From NCBI GenBank assembly GCA_009695065.1, contig SIBR01000047.1, positions 1 through 25,350 on the forward strand: a stretch of DNA of 25,350 nt, given 5' to 3'. The stretch is from Opitutus sp. (GTDB taxonomy: Bacteria > Verrucomicrobiota > Verrucomicrobiae > Opitutales > Opitutaceae). Within the stretch, counting starts at the first letter, position 1, and each line of letters opens with the position of its first letter. Position numbers and translations under genes: made by a program. The notes under the pieces were generated by a model. That model saw only the letters and a list, made by a program, of their open reading frames with translations. It had not been told where the DNA came from and ran no database searches. Positions 16,437 through 23,820 of the stretch are shown piece by piece.

Positions 16437-16537
16437 GTCATGGCGAGTCCATCTCGCCTTGGCGGGGCGGGCGTGGCAATCGGGCGAATCAGATGGATTG
16501 CTTCGTCGTCCCGCGCAGCGGGACTCCTCGCCATGAC
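16437..16537. repeat. Inverted-repeat-bounded element upstream of ggt
   Basis: A 101-bp element bounded by perfect 11-bp inverted repeats, GTCATGGCGAG (16437-16447) and CTCGCCATGAC (16527-16537). Its right half, with GATTGCTTCGTCG near 16496-16508, closely matches the element at 23478-23551. It belongs to a widespread type of small noncoding repeat with GTCATTGCGAG-like ends. No internal gene is possible at this size. Confidence 0.75.
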
Positions 16538-16586
16538 AAATCATGAGGGCAGGTTGCCCGAATCGACACGATGGATTCTGCCGGGT

Positions 16587-16608
16587 GTAGGAGCCTGCTG
16601 GCAGGCGA
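16587..16608 (+). repeat. GTAG-type REP-like palindrome
   Basis: GTAG (16587-16590) is followed by GAGCCTGCTGGCAGGCGA, whose GCCTGC (16593-16598) and GCAGGC (16601-16606) pair perfectly. A head tetranucleotide plus a short imperfect palindrome is the hallmark of REP sequences mobilised by RAYT (TnpA-REP) transposases. A near-identical palindrome lies at 7939-7959. It lies where the 3' part of the hydrolase pseudogene has been lost. Confidence 0.65.
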
Positions 16609-16619
16609 TTATCCCTAGA

Positions 16620-17119
16620 GCAGTTTCGTCAGCTCTCCGTACCCCTCGGGCCAGCATGCGCCAGCTCTCAAAGAAATCCGTGTCGTGGCAGACGGTGACG
16701 CCGGCCTTGCAGAAACCGAGGTCGAAGAGATGCCACTCGTAGCCCTGGCGGAACCGAAAGAATTCGTCATGCGAGGCGTGCACCTGGCGCTGGATGCCGA
16801 GCCGGCCCTTGGGTCCGACGAGGGCTTACGAGTTGTAGGGCGTGCCGCGGGCGAGTTCACAGAAACCTTAACCGACGATGATGCCGGATGCTTTCGCCTG
16901 CGCCTGCAGCGTGCGGAAAATCCGGCCGTCGGCCTCCTCGGCCAGTTGGACGACGTCGGGGCTGTTGTTATGGCCCGTCACCGAGAGCACGGGAAACACC
17001 ACGAGCTGGCACCCGGCGCGGGCGGTTTCCTCGATGAGTTGCAGGTGGGCCTGCAGGTTCGATTCGAGATCGAGGTGCCTGATCTCGATCTGGGTGGCCG
17101 CGGCGGTGAATCTTTCCAG
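16620..17119 (-). pseudogene. Carbon-nitrogen hydrolase (nitrilase superfamily), degraded
   Basis: Minus-strand translation from about 17119 gives a clear nitrilase-superfamily N-terminal half: A-A-T-Q-I-E-I-R-H, then the first catalytic block, then the lysine block, then the V-C-H-D-T-D-F-F-E-S-W block with cysteine at 16688-16690. The frame is broken by two TAA stops (16868-16870 and 16826-16828) with no frameshift between the parts. The catalytic glutamate of the F-P-E-L block is a valine (GTG at 16988-16990), and the catalytic lysine before V-H-A-S-H-D-E is a glutamine (CAG at 16784-16786), leaving only the cysteine of the E-K-C triad. Similarity ends near 16640, so about half of a normal 260-300-residue protein is missing. 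The reading frame opens with CTG at 17119, directly behind the dehydrogenase stop, as if the original ATG has changed. These genes probably formed an operon. Confidence 0.8.
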
Positions 17120-17121
17120 GG

Positions 17122-18066
17122 CTACGCCCCCACCCGCTTGTCGACGACGTTGAGGAGCGGCTGGCCGGTGGCAAAACGCCGCAGGTTTTCGGCGAACAAT
17201 TCGAACATGCGATCGTCCGAGTGCGGAGAGTGGCCGGACGTGTGGGCGGTGATCAGGACGTTCGGCATGCCCCACAGGGGATGGCCGGCCGGGAGCGGCT
17301 CCGGGTCGGTGACATCCAGGCCCGCGCCGGCGATCTTCCCGGCGCGCAGCGCCCGGACCAGGGCCTCCTGATCGATGACGCCACCGCGCGTCACGTTGTG
17401 GATGAACGCGGTCGGTCGCATCAGGGCGAACTCCCGGTCGGAGAGAAGGTGCCGCGTCTCCGGTGTGAGGGCGCAGCAGAGGGCCACGTGATCCGCCTGC
17501 GGCAGGAGCGCGGGCAGCGTGTCCATGCCCGAGATTTGCTCCACGCCCGCCGCCGGGGGTTTCGCGCTGCGCGTGACGGCGAGGATGCGCATGCCAAAGG
17601 CCGCCGCCCGTTTCGCGAGGCCCAGGCCGGTCCCGCCGAGCCCGACGATCAGCAGTGTTTCGCCGCCGATCTCCATCGCGCGCAGGTTGGAGCGTGGTTC
17701 CCAGACCTCGCGCTGCTGGCAGCGCCAGAGCTGCGGCAGGTTGCGGTTGAAGGCCAGGATGAAGGCCATGAGGTGGTCGGCGAGATGGGAGCCGTAGATC
17801 ACCTTGGCGTTGGTCAGCGTGATGTGGCTCTCGAGCAATTCGGGAAATCGATAGCCCTCGATGCCGGCGCTCGCCACCTGGATCCAGCGCAGGCGGCGGG
17901 CGGCGCGCAGCAGTTCCGGGGTCGGCGTGCCATAAAATCCGTCGGCGTCGGCGATCTTGCCGAGCGCGTCACCCTTGTCGGCGTAGGTGAAGAGTTCCCA
18001 GCCGGGGGCGGCGGCCTGGAGGTGGGCCAGTTTGTCGGCTGGCAGGGCGGGCAGCAGGACTCGCAT
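17122..18066 (-). CDS. D-2-hydroxyacid dehydrogenase family protein
   Basis: A 314-residue NAD(P)-dependent 2-hydroxyacid dehydrogenase, interconverting 2-keto and D-2-hydroxy acids. The cofactor-binding motif V-G-L-G-G-T-G-L-G starts at 141. The catalytic triad is in place: R227 in N-V-T-R-G-G-V-I-D, E256 in D-P-E-P-L-P-A-G-H-P-L-W, and H275 in T-A-H-T-S-G-H. Length and domain arrangement are normal for the glyoxylate/hydroxypyruvate reductase-like branch; the substrate cannot be assigned. The ATG at 18066 gives the usual start (M-R-V-L-L-P). The stop nearly touches the degraded hydrolase, consistent with former co-transcription. The upstream gap to the DoeB-like gene is 101 bp. No nucleotide-specific acidic residue is obvious after strand two (V-T-R-S), so NADP use is possible. 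Confidence 0.92.
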   Translation of the reverse strand: MRVLLPALPADKLAHLQAAAPGWELFTYADKGDALGKIADADGFYGTPTPELLRAARRLRWIQVASAGIEGYRFPELLESHITLTNAKVIYGSHLADHLMAFILAFNRNLPQLWRCQQREVWEPRSNLRAMEIGGETLLIVGLGGTGLGLAKRAAAFGMRILAVTRSAKPPAAGVEQISGMDTLPALLPQADHVALCCALTPETRHLLSDREFALMRPTAFIHNVTRGGVIDQEALVRALRAGKIAGAGLDVTDPEPLPAGHPLWGMPNVLITAHTSGHSPHSDDRMFELFAENLRRFATGQPLLNVVDKRVGA

Positions 18067-18167
18067 GCGTTCAGATATGGCCTGCGTTCGCGTACGCCGT
18101 CAAGCGGAGCGCGGGTGTCTTCGCGGCGCGCGTGCCCTCGACGACGTTCCGCGCCACCGTACGGCCC

Positions 18168-19169
18168 TCAGAGCTCGAATGGCCTGACCAGCACGGCCAC
18201 GCAGTCGCCTTGCCGGGTCAACGGGAAGGCCCGGCGGCCCATCAGCATGCCACTGGTGCGGGCGATGACCGGCGTCGGTTCGTTGAAAGGCTGTTCGGTT
18301 GAGTGAATCTGGCCGATGGGCTGGCCCTTGGCGATCTGCTCACCCATTTCAAAGTACGGTTCAAAGATGCCGCTCGCCGGAGCCATCACATAGTCGTCCT
18401 GCTGATCGGCGGCCACGACCTTGGGCGTGTGCCTCGGGGCTGGTTTGCCGGCGAGAATGCCGTGCAGTTTCAGAACATTTTGCACGCCATCGGCGGCGAT
18501 CCCGAGCATTTCCTTGCCGAACTGCGCGGCGCTGCCGATCTCCGTGCCGAGGGTGACGAGTCCGAGCGACTCCGCGTAACCGGGCAGCAGGCCTTCGCCG
18601 CCGACATCGCGATAGATGAAGACATAGGGCGCGCCCCAGGCCATGCCGGCCTCAATCATTTTGCGCATCTGCCTTTTGTTCGCGACATGATGCATGTTGA
18701 CCGAGGGCAGGAAGTGCGTGGTCCGGCCGCCGCTGTGAATATCCACCACGAGATCGGCCAGCGGGAACAACACCTGGGATACATAGTGGGCGATGATTCC
18801 GGTCACCGTGTCGTTGCGCTGGCCGGGAAAGGCGCGGTTCATGTTGCGGCCGTCGAGGGGCGAGAGGCGCGTCCCGTTTTCCGCGGCCGGCCGGTTGAGC
18901 ATCGGCACCATGATGATTCGCCCCTTCACCTGCTCCGGTTTGATGGAGCGTGCGAGTTTCATCAGCGTGACCTGGCCCTCGTATTCGTCCCCGTGATTGC
19001 CGCCGAACAACAGGGCGGTCGGACCGGCGCCATTCTTGATGACGGCGATGGGGATGAACAGGGTCGCCCACGCGGAAGTGTTCAGTGATTGGGGGACGCC
19101 CAGCAGGCCGAACTGTTTGCCGTTTTTCCCGTAGTCGACGTCGGTCCAGATCTGGGTGTTGGTGGCCAT
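18168..19169 (-). CDS. Succinylglutamate desuccinylase/aspartoacylase family deacylase, DoeB-like
   Basis: A 333-residue zinc-dependent amidohydrolase of the AstE/AspA (M14-like) family. Zinc ligands are visible as H59 and E62 in G-G-N-H-G-D-E-Y-E-G and H145 in D-I-H-S-G-G; E210 in T-E-I-G-S is the likely catalytic acid. The block L-N-R-P-A-A-E-N-G-T-R-L-S-P-L-D-G-R-N-M-N-R (91-112) resembles DoeB, the deacetylase that releases diaminobutyrate from N-alpha-acetyl-diaminobutyrate in ectoine breakdown. A C-terminal beta domain (about 265-333) is lipoyl-like, with A-P-A-S-G and G-x-x-I-G-x-I-H. No ectoine hydrolase (DoeA) gene is in the window, so the actual N-acyl amino acid may differ and I give no symbol. 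It lies between the PaiB pseudogene and the dehydrogenase on the same strand. Confidence 0.88.
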   Translation of the reverse strand: MATNTQIWTDVDYGKNGKQFGLLGVPQSLNTSAWATLFIPIAVIKNGAGPTALLFGGNHGDEYEGQVTLMKLARSIKPEQVKGRIIMVPMLNRPAAENGTRLSPLDGRNMNRAFPGQRNDTVTGIIAHYVSQVLFPLADLVVDIHSGGRTTHFLPSVNMHHVANKRQMRKMIEAGMAWGAPYVFIYRDVGGEGLLPGYAESLGLVTLGTEIGSAAQFGKEMLGIAADGVQNVLKLHGILAGKPAPRHTPKVVAADQQDDYVMAPASGIFEPYFEMGEQIAKGQPIGQIHSTEQPFNEPTPVIARTSGMLMGRRAFPLTRQGDCVAVLVRPFEL

Positions 19170-19218
19170 GGGGAAATGATTCCGGCGGGATCAGCCGGTG
19201 GCGATTTGAATCTTGGGT

Positions 19219-19571
19219 TCAACCACCGCTTCGGGTTGCACCGGGTTGCGCCACCTGTTGGGCCATCGCCGCGGAACCGGCGTCGCCGGCGGCCCGGAGT
19301 CCCCCGACGAGGCCGGCGCGATCCGGCTCCGGACGATTCGGTCTGACCTTCCACTTGCCGACGAGCCCGGCAACAGGAATCGCGATGCCGACGATCGCGG
19401 CGAGTTGCTTCTCAATGTAGTCCGCCGGTGCGTCGGAGATTTTCCACAGTGACTCTGTTCCGCCTCGAACCGGTCGGTGAGCCCGCTGACGAACGTACGC
19501 AGCCACACGGCGTCGTCATGGATGCGCAGCACCTCGGGGCGGGTCTCGGCAAAATGGGCGGGCAGGTACCT
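19219..19571 (-). pseudogene. PaiB-family FMN-binding transcriptional regulator, degraded
   Basis: Minus-strand translation from 19571 gives Y-L-P-A-H-F-A-E-T-R-P-E-V-L, the standard opening of PaiB-like FMN-binding negative regulators, but with AGG where the start codon should be. It then jumps directly to D-D-A-V-W-L-R-T-F-V-S-G-L-T-D-R-F-E-A, which normally lies about 100 residues later, so the middle of the gene is deleted. Near 19455 the frame shifts, and the C-terminus continues as W-K-I-S-D-A-P-A-D-Y-I-E-K, G-K-W-K, N-R-P-E-P-D-R-A-G and ends at a TGA at 19219. The intact family is about 200 residues; about 118 remain. It lies 18 bp behind the membrane protein gene and 49 bp ahead of the DoeB-like gene. 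Family assignment is from remembered motifs. Confidence 0.8.
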
Positions 19572-19589
19572 GGCAAAGGGAAATTTTTT

Positions 19590-21407
19590 TCAGATTTTCC
19601 GGTCGTCCCAGCTAACTTCGACCAGTGTGAGGGCGGAGTTGTCGGGCTTGCCCAGCGTGCCGGCCGGCACCGTTTTGACCATGAGCATCTGGACGCCGTT
19701 TTGATATTGGGGGTTTTTCGGAGCGGCAAACACCAGGGTGCGCCGGTGGTTCTCTTCCGTTTCGCGGATCTTGGCGAGAGTCTCAAGCCCCACCTTGGCT
19801 CCGATGGGCTGATAGGCCGAATCGGGCGCGCCACCGGCAAACACGAGGCGGACGGAGTGCGGACTCGTCACAAAGAAAACCATATACGGGCTGGTGGCGC
19901 CGGTGACGTTGTTCCAACCGAGGGCGTTGAAGGGAATCCCGGAGTCATCCGGTCCGCCTTTGAGGTAGGCGGCGGGAATGCGCGTCGGCCGGTTTCGCGC
20001 CGCCAGGGTTTTATCCACCTCGTCCCGCGAAACCGCCTTGGGCGACGTGGAAGCGAGGTGGGACCCGGGTTGGCAGGTGACGGCCGCCTCGCCGAGGAAC
20101 CAGATTCCTCCCGCGGCCAGAACTCCTGCGGGTATCAGCTTTCGGGCCAGCCCGGATTGCTGCGCGATCTGCCAGGTCAGGAATAGCATCCCGCCGATGA
20201 TCGCCGCGAGAATCGATGGGGCGAAATCAACCAGGAAGCGCGACGACATTCCCGGGGTCCGGAGGTAAAAGGCCAAGAGGCCGGCAAAGGAAATGATCGA
20301 CCACGCCTCGAGGACCACGATCACCCGGAGCAGGGGGGCGAACGGCGAGCCGCGCGTACTCCGCCACCAGAGGAACACCGGGATGCTCCAGGCCAGGCCC
20401 AGGACGGGCAGGTAGGTGCGATCGAAGACGCGAAAATAGAATTCATGCCAGCGGAAGACGCCGGCTTGCCCGGCAAAAATGTCCGGCGCGTAGAATCCCT
20501 TCCAGCCGGGGATGTTCGTATAAACAAACGCGCCTAGAAAATCCCGGGCAGCCGCGGCGAAGGTGGCCTCGCGAAACGGATTTTCAAACGTCGTCGTATA
20601 GTCGACGAGATTGTAAATGTTGGTGTGAATGGAGTGGCCGAATTCGAGCGGGGCGCCGAAGCGAACGGCATTGGTGATCAGGAGCGCGGTGGTGAGCAGG
20701 AGTACGAGAGTGATGCCGAAGAACCCGGCTGGGCTGAAGCGACCCGGCCGATAAACGCCGAGGGCAACCAGCACCGTGGCGATGGAGTAGAATCCCGCGG
20801 TGGGCCGGACAAACGGGCCAAACCCAGCGAGGAGGCAGACGGCCAGGAACATCCGGCCCGTGGGCTGAACCGACAGCCGGACGAGACCGACGAAAAGGAA
20901 ACACATCACGACGTAGAGGTACGCCACGGTCTCCTCCCAGACTTGATAGCGGCTGAGTAGCAGCGAGAGGAAGGGAGGGAAGAAGATGGCGGCTGCGCCG
21001 GCGGCCAAGGCCTGCCACCGGCCAACCACGCCTTGCAGGGCGAGGCCGGCGCCATAGCCCATGCCGGCCAGGAGCAGGAGAAAGACCAGCCGCTCGGGAA
21101 AGTACCGGCCGCCCGGGAGAAGCCCGGCGAGCATCTGGGTGGGGACGAGCAGCAGCGGCGCGCCCAGTCCCCACACCTGCTGCACGCTGCCGTCGTGCCA
21201 CGCCAGATCCATCCTGAGATCGCTGGGATTGCTCCCGATGGCGAACCGGCCGTGAAGCAAGGCCTGGACCTGCTGAAGGTGGACGGCATGGTTTTGATGC
21301 CACTTGCCGGCGGCGACAATCTGCGTGCCGAACCCGAGGCCCAGGCTGGCCAGGAGAAAAACGCCCGGCAGCAGCAGGGCGCGAAAGATTTTTCCGCTGG
21401 CACTCAT
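19590..21407 (-). CDS. Polytopic membrane protein, GT-C glycosyltransferase-like
   Basis: A 605-residue integral membrane protein. An N-terminal membrane segment (about 9-31) is followed by a loop with H-A-V-H-L-Q-Q-V-Q-A-L-L-H-G-R-F and D-L-A-W-H-D-G-S-V. A first periplasmic loop of this form, with a small-sugar-like H-G-R-x and W-x-D-G-x, is seen in many GT-C-fold (PMT/ArnT-like) membrane proteins. Roughly ten further hydrophobic segments run to about residue 440. A soluble C-terminal domain of about 160 residues follows and is likely periplasmic. I cannot assign a donor or acceptor, and the classical early D-E pair of PMT enzymes is not evident. The ATG at 21407 directly precedes the first membrane segment. 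A lipid-linked sugar transferase is possible; so is an unrelated membrane protein. It has no obvious functional link to its amino-acid-type neighbours. Confidence 0.75.
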   Translation of the reverse strand: MSASGKIFRALLLPGVFLLASLGLGFGTQIVAAGKWHQNHAVHLQQVQALLHGRFAIGSNPSDLRMDLAWHDGSVQQVWGLGAPLLLVPTQMLAGLLPGGRYFPERLVFLLLLAGMGYGAGLALQGVVGRWQALAAGAAAIFFPPFLSLLLSRYQVWEETVAYLYVVMCFLFVGLVRLSVQPTGRMFLAVCLLAGFGPFVRPTAGFYSIATVLVALGVYRPGRFSPAGFFGITLVLLLTTALLITNAVRFGAPLEFGHSIHTNIYNLVDYTTTFENPFREATFAAAARDFLGAFVYTNIPGWKGFYAPDIFAGQAGVFRWHEFYFRVFDRTYLPVLGLAWSIPVFLWWRSTRGSPFAPLLRVIVVLEAWSIISFAGLLAFYLRTPGMSSRFLVDFAPSILAAIIGGMLFLTWQIAQQSGLARKLIPAGVLAAGGIWFLGEAAVTCQPGSHLASTSPKAVSRDEVDKTLAARNRPTRIPAAYLKGGPDDSGIPFNALGWNNVTGATSPYMVFFVTSPHSVRLVFAGGAPDSAYQPIGAKVGLETLAKIRETEENHRRTLVFAAPKNPQYQNGVQMLMVKTVPAGTLGKPDNSALTLVEVSWDDRKI

Positions 21408-21499
21408 GTTTGCTGAAACGGCGGCTGCACCACAAGGAGCGTTTCCCGCCCGGGATTTGCCGGCGCGACGGCGCCGAGCCCAAACCCCCGGCAGGGGAA

Positions 21500-21555
21500 A
21501 AATTCGGAAGCCAGGAAGCCGTGAATCGATTCCTGGTTTCCCGGCTTCTGAATTT
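21500..21555. repeat. Long imperfect hairpin with palindromic loop
   Basis: Arms 21500-21520 and 21535-21555 pair at 18 of 21 positions. The 14-nt loop contains the perfect palindrome GAATCGATTC. No other copy of it was seen in the window. It could be a folded transcript structure or a MITE-like remnant upstream of the membrane protein gene. Confidence 0.65.
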
Positions 21556-21697
21556 CCTCGAGGCCGGCGTGATTTCTGCGGGACCGCAGACCGCGTTCGG
21601 CCGTTCGTCGCTCCGGCCTCAACGAGGCAAGTGAGAGCAGGTTCATGGGCGAACGGGACGTGCTGACATCGGCCTGGACCGTTCAGTCGCAGTGGGT

Positions 21698-21788
21698 CCG
21701 ATACCCCGGAGCTTGCTCCGGCTTGGCTCGGCTGTCGCCGCGAGGGTGGGCGAATGGTGGTTCGTCCTCGCGCTCACGCGGCGACCAT
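21698..21788 (+). repeat. Compound palindromic repeat, copy B
   Basis: It carries the hairpin CCGGAGC (21706-21712), TT, GCTCCGG (21715-21721), followed by G-C-T-T-G-G-C as in copy A. A second imperfect hairpin comes next, whose outer arms, GTCGCCGCG near 21734 and CGCGGCGAC near 21778, pair perfectly. The order of parts matches 13155-13242, although the second hairpin has diverged. Confidence 0.65.
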
Positions 21789-21824
21789 GGAAATTCGAAG
21801 CGCGAGTGGAGATTGGCATCGCGA

Positions 21825-22493
21825 TTACTGGCCGGCCAGCACGTCCCTCAGCTGTTGCACGGCGAGGGTCGGGCTCGTCAGCAGCGGCACGAGGCGCGAG
21901 GCCGGGGGCATCGCATCAACGACTCGGGCCATCGAAGCTTGGGCGAGCAGGATCACGTCGTTGCGCCCGGCCATCGCTGCCAGGTTGGACCGTATGATCC
22001 GATCGTGCTCCGGCAGGTTGCCTGAGATTAGATGGGCGTACGCGCCTTCGCACAGCACGGCGTCCACCTCGACGCTTCGGCCGATCGCCTGTGCGCAGGC
22101 CCTCACCTGATCGGTCAGCGGGGCCAGCGCCGTCGTGGCCGTTGCCGCGATGCCGATCCGGGTGGCGGTCCTCACCGCCTGCCGCACCATGGACTCGTCA
22201 ACCTTGAGGATGGGGATCGGCGAGAGCCAGCGGCCGGGGTCGGCGCAGGGCGAGATCGAGGAGCACGTGAGCTGGAGCACATCGGCGCCGGCCTCACGGG
22301 CGGCCAGGGCATGGTCGGCCACGCGGCGGTAGAGGAAGGGCTTCAGTCCGCCCCGCTCGAAGGCGACATTGGCCAGCATTTCGTCCGCGATGTGCCACCA
22401 GACGGTGCCGGGCGGCAGGAGCTCGCGCGCGAGAGTGTCGAACTGGGGGGCGACGCTCATGACCGTATGCAGAAAGATTACACGCTTGGCCAT
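21825..22493 (-). CDS. Aspartate/glutamate racemase family protein
   Basis: A 222-residue protein of the Asp/Glu/hydantoin racemase superfamily. The N-terminus M-A-K-R-V-I-F-L-H-T and the first-cysteine block L-Q-L-T-C-S-S-I (C77) fit the family, and P-I-P-I-L-K-V-D-E-S-M follows as usual. The segment where most two-base racemases carry the second cysteine reads V-I-L-L-A-Q-A-S-M-A-R and has none; C148 lies elsewhere, in A-V-L-C-E-G. It may therefore not be a conventional racemase and could act as a decarboxylase- or isomerase-like relative. The start at 22493 is supported by AAGGA (22505-22501 on the minus strand) seven bases upstream; a longer frame to 22613 overlaps the previous gene. It is co-directional and 55 bp from the TIM barrel gene, so they are probably co-transcribed. 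Confidence 0.85.
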   Translation of the reverse strand: MAKRVIFLHTVMSVAPQFDTLARELLPPGTVWWHIADEMLANVAFERGGLKPFLYRRVADHALAAREAGADVLQLTCSSISPCADPGRWLSPIPILKVDESMVRQAVRTATRIGIAATATTALAPLTDQVRACAQAIGRSVEVDAVLCEGAYAHLISGNLPEHDRIIRSNLAAMAGRNDVILLAQASMARVVDAMPPASRLVPLLTSPTLAVQQLRDVLAGQ

Positions 22494-22500
22494 GGGTGAT

Positions 22501-22505
22501 TCCTT
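22501..22505 (-). promoter_or_regulatory. Shine-Dalgarno site of the racemase-family gene
   Basis: AAGGA on the minus strand, seven bases before the ATG at 22493. It is one of the few clear ribosome-binding sites in this window and decides the start over the longer upstream frame. Confidence 0.65.
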
Positions 22506-22548
22506 GCTGGTTGCGGGATCCGGTGGGGAAATTCGGGCTGATCGTGGC

Positions 22549-23376
22549 TCAGGTCGGTTGCTCGAGCAACGGGCGCAGGTGGGACAACGTCTGGCGGGCG
22601 GCGGTGTCGCCATCCGGTCGGGCGAGAAGCTCGGCCGAAAGGAAACCCTGGTATCCGCCCGCGCGCAAGGTGCGGACGATCGCGGGAAAGTCGATCACGC
22701 CGCGACCTGGAGCCAGGCGGTGGTTGTCGCCCACGTGCACGTGCCAGAGCTTCCCGGCCGCGAGCGCGGCCCGGAGCGGTTCCGTCCAGGAACTCTCCTC
22801 GATATTCCCATGGAATGTGTCCAGCAGCAGCCCCAGCGACAGGTGGCCGACTACGTCGATGAAGGCCAGGCCTTCGGCGGCCGTGTTGACCAGATCGAGT
22901 TCGTAACGGTTGATGGGCTCGAGGACCAGGCGTACCCCGGCCTGGCGGCCGATTTCCGCGCCCTCCCGCAGAAGGGCGGCGAGGCGGGTGCGACCAGCGG
23001 TCCCGACGGGCGCCAGCCGGCCCCGAAAACTCCCGATGGTCACGAGGGGCGCGCCCACGGCGGCGGCCAGTGCGATCAGATCGCGCAACAGTACTTGGGC
23101 GCGCGCCGCGATGCCCGTGTCGGGGTGCAGGAGCGTGACGCCGGTGGCAAAGGCAATCGCCCCGCTGCTGATGGCGGCGACTTCGAGGCGATTCTCCCGC
23201 AGCGTGGCGACGAGGGAGGCCGCATCCAGGCTGCCGGGGTTGACCGGCATCAGTTCCAGCCCATCCGCGCCGGCGGCGCCGGCCTTGCGGGCCCGCTCGG
23301 CGAACGAGCCGCTGAAAAGCGCGACGGGAATGGTTCCCGGCACCTCGTCGGTCTGCACGCAAACCGAGAGTTTCAT
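22549..23376 (-). CDS. Sugar phosphate isomerase/epimerase family TIM barrel protein
   Basis: A 275-residue xylose-isomerase-like TIM barrel (AP endonuclease 2 family). Metal-site residues are recognisable: E153 in L-E-P-I-N-R-Y-E, D186 and H189 in L-D-T-F-H-G-N, H212/H214 in W-H-V-H-V-G-D-N-H-R, and E249 in S-A-E-L. The pattern V-G-D-N-H-R-x-x-P-G-x-G-x-I-D is typical of ketose epimerase and hydroxypyruvate isomerase relatives. The substrate cannot be fixed from sequence. I chose the ATG at 23376 (M-K-L-S-V-C-V-Q), since upstream codons of the open frame have no family likeness. It is followed 55 bp later by the racemase-family gene on the same strand. Upstream lies a 444-bp region filled with repeats, so its promoter must be near or within them. 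Confidence 0.88.
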   Translation of the reverse strand: MKLSVCVQTDEVPGTIPVALFSGSFAERARKAGAAGADGLELMPVNPGSLDAASLVATLRENRLEVAAISSGAIAFATGVTLLHPDTGIAARAQVLLRDLIALAAAVGAPLVTIGSFRGRLAPVGTAGRTRLAALLREGAEIGRQAGVRLVLEPINRYELDLVNTAAEGLAFIDVVGHLSLGLLLDTFHGNIEESSWTEPLRAALAAGKLWHVHVGDNHRLAPGRGVIDFPAIVRTLRAGGYQGFLSAELLARPDGDTAARQTLSHLRPLLEQPT

Positions 23377-23454
23377 TTGCAGGACGGCCTGTCGAAGAGC
23401 GACGGTCCGCACTCTATCTGACCATCCGAGCGTAGAGACCAACCTGTTTGTCTT

Positions 23455-23579
23455 AGAGCGTGTCTAAAAATCCTGTTGTCATTGCGAGCCCGGGCTCGCC
23501 GGGCGTGGCTATCCAGCTTGGTTGCTTCGTCGCTTCGCTCCTCGCAATGACAAGAATGGTGCCTTTTTGGACACCCTCC
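23455..23579. mobile_element. MITE-like element with nested inverted repeats
   Basis: The outer ends AGAGCGTGTCTAAAAA (23455-23470) and TTTTTGGACACCCTCC (23564-23579) are reverse complements at 13 of 16 positions. Inside them, GTCATTGCGAG (23478-23488) and CTCGCAATGAC (23541-23551) are perfect 11-bp inverted repeats. The inner unit resembles the element at 16437-16537. At 125 bp it cannot encode a transposase; a non-autonomous element is the likely reading. No clear target-site duplication was found. Confidence 0.55.
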
Positions 23580-23630
23580 CAATAGAACAGGCCCATGAAT
23601 GGCCCGCCTCCGCGTGGGCTGCATCACCCA

Positions 23631-23724
23631 TCGGACGACGCGCAGGTCGTCCCTCCCGGTGTGCTTATTGGGAGGGCCGGGCTCCGCCCCGGCCGTTTTT
23701 GGGTCACATTTGGTTGCGGCTGCC
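23631..23724 (+). repeat. 94-bp interspersed repeat, copy 2
   Basis: Gap-free match to 14535-14628. It has the GGACGAC/GTCGTCC stem and a perfect second stem, GGCCGGG and CCCGGCC (near 23675-23694). It has the same orientation as copy 1 and likewise sits just beyond the 3' end of a minus-strand gene (the aminotransferase stop is at 23821). Confidence 0.8.
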
Positions 23725-23820
23725 GTGGTGTGACGTCGTTCCGGCCACGGCGGGAATGCGAATGGCGGGCGGGGATTGGCATCGGAGTGCGGTCAGTGAG
23801 TGCCCGGAAAATTTCCAGGG

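Larger units (their letters stand above)
21408..21824. other. Repeat-rich intergenic region
   Basis: A 417-bp gap upstream of the membrane protein gene. It holds a long imperfect hairpin (21500-21555) and the second copy of the compound palindromic repeat (21698-21788). The tail 21790-21822 shares a GATTGGCATCG string and loosely matching flanks with 23751-23788. A minus-strand frame at 21404-21646 encodes only the translated repeat and is not a gene. Confidence 0.6.
23377..23820. other. Repeat-filled gap between aminotransferase and TIM barrel genes
   Basis: It holds a MITE-like element (23455-23579) with an inner inverted-repeat element (23478-23551), and copy 2 of the 94-bp repeat (23631-23724). 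The remainder shows no gene. The repeats break what might otherwise be a continuous minus-strand operon. Confidence 0.6.
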
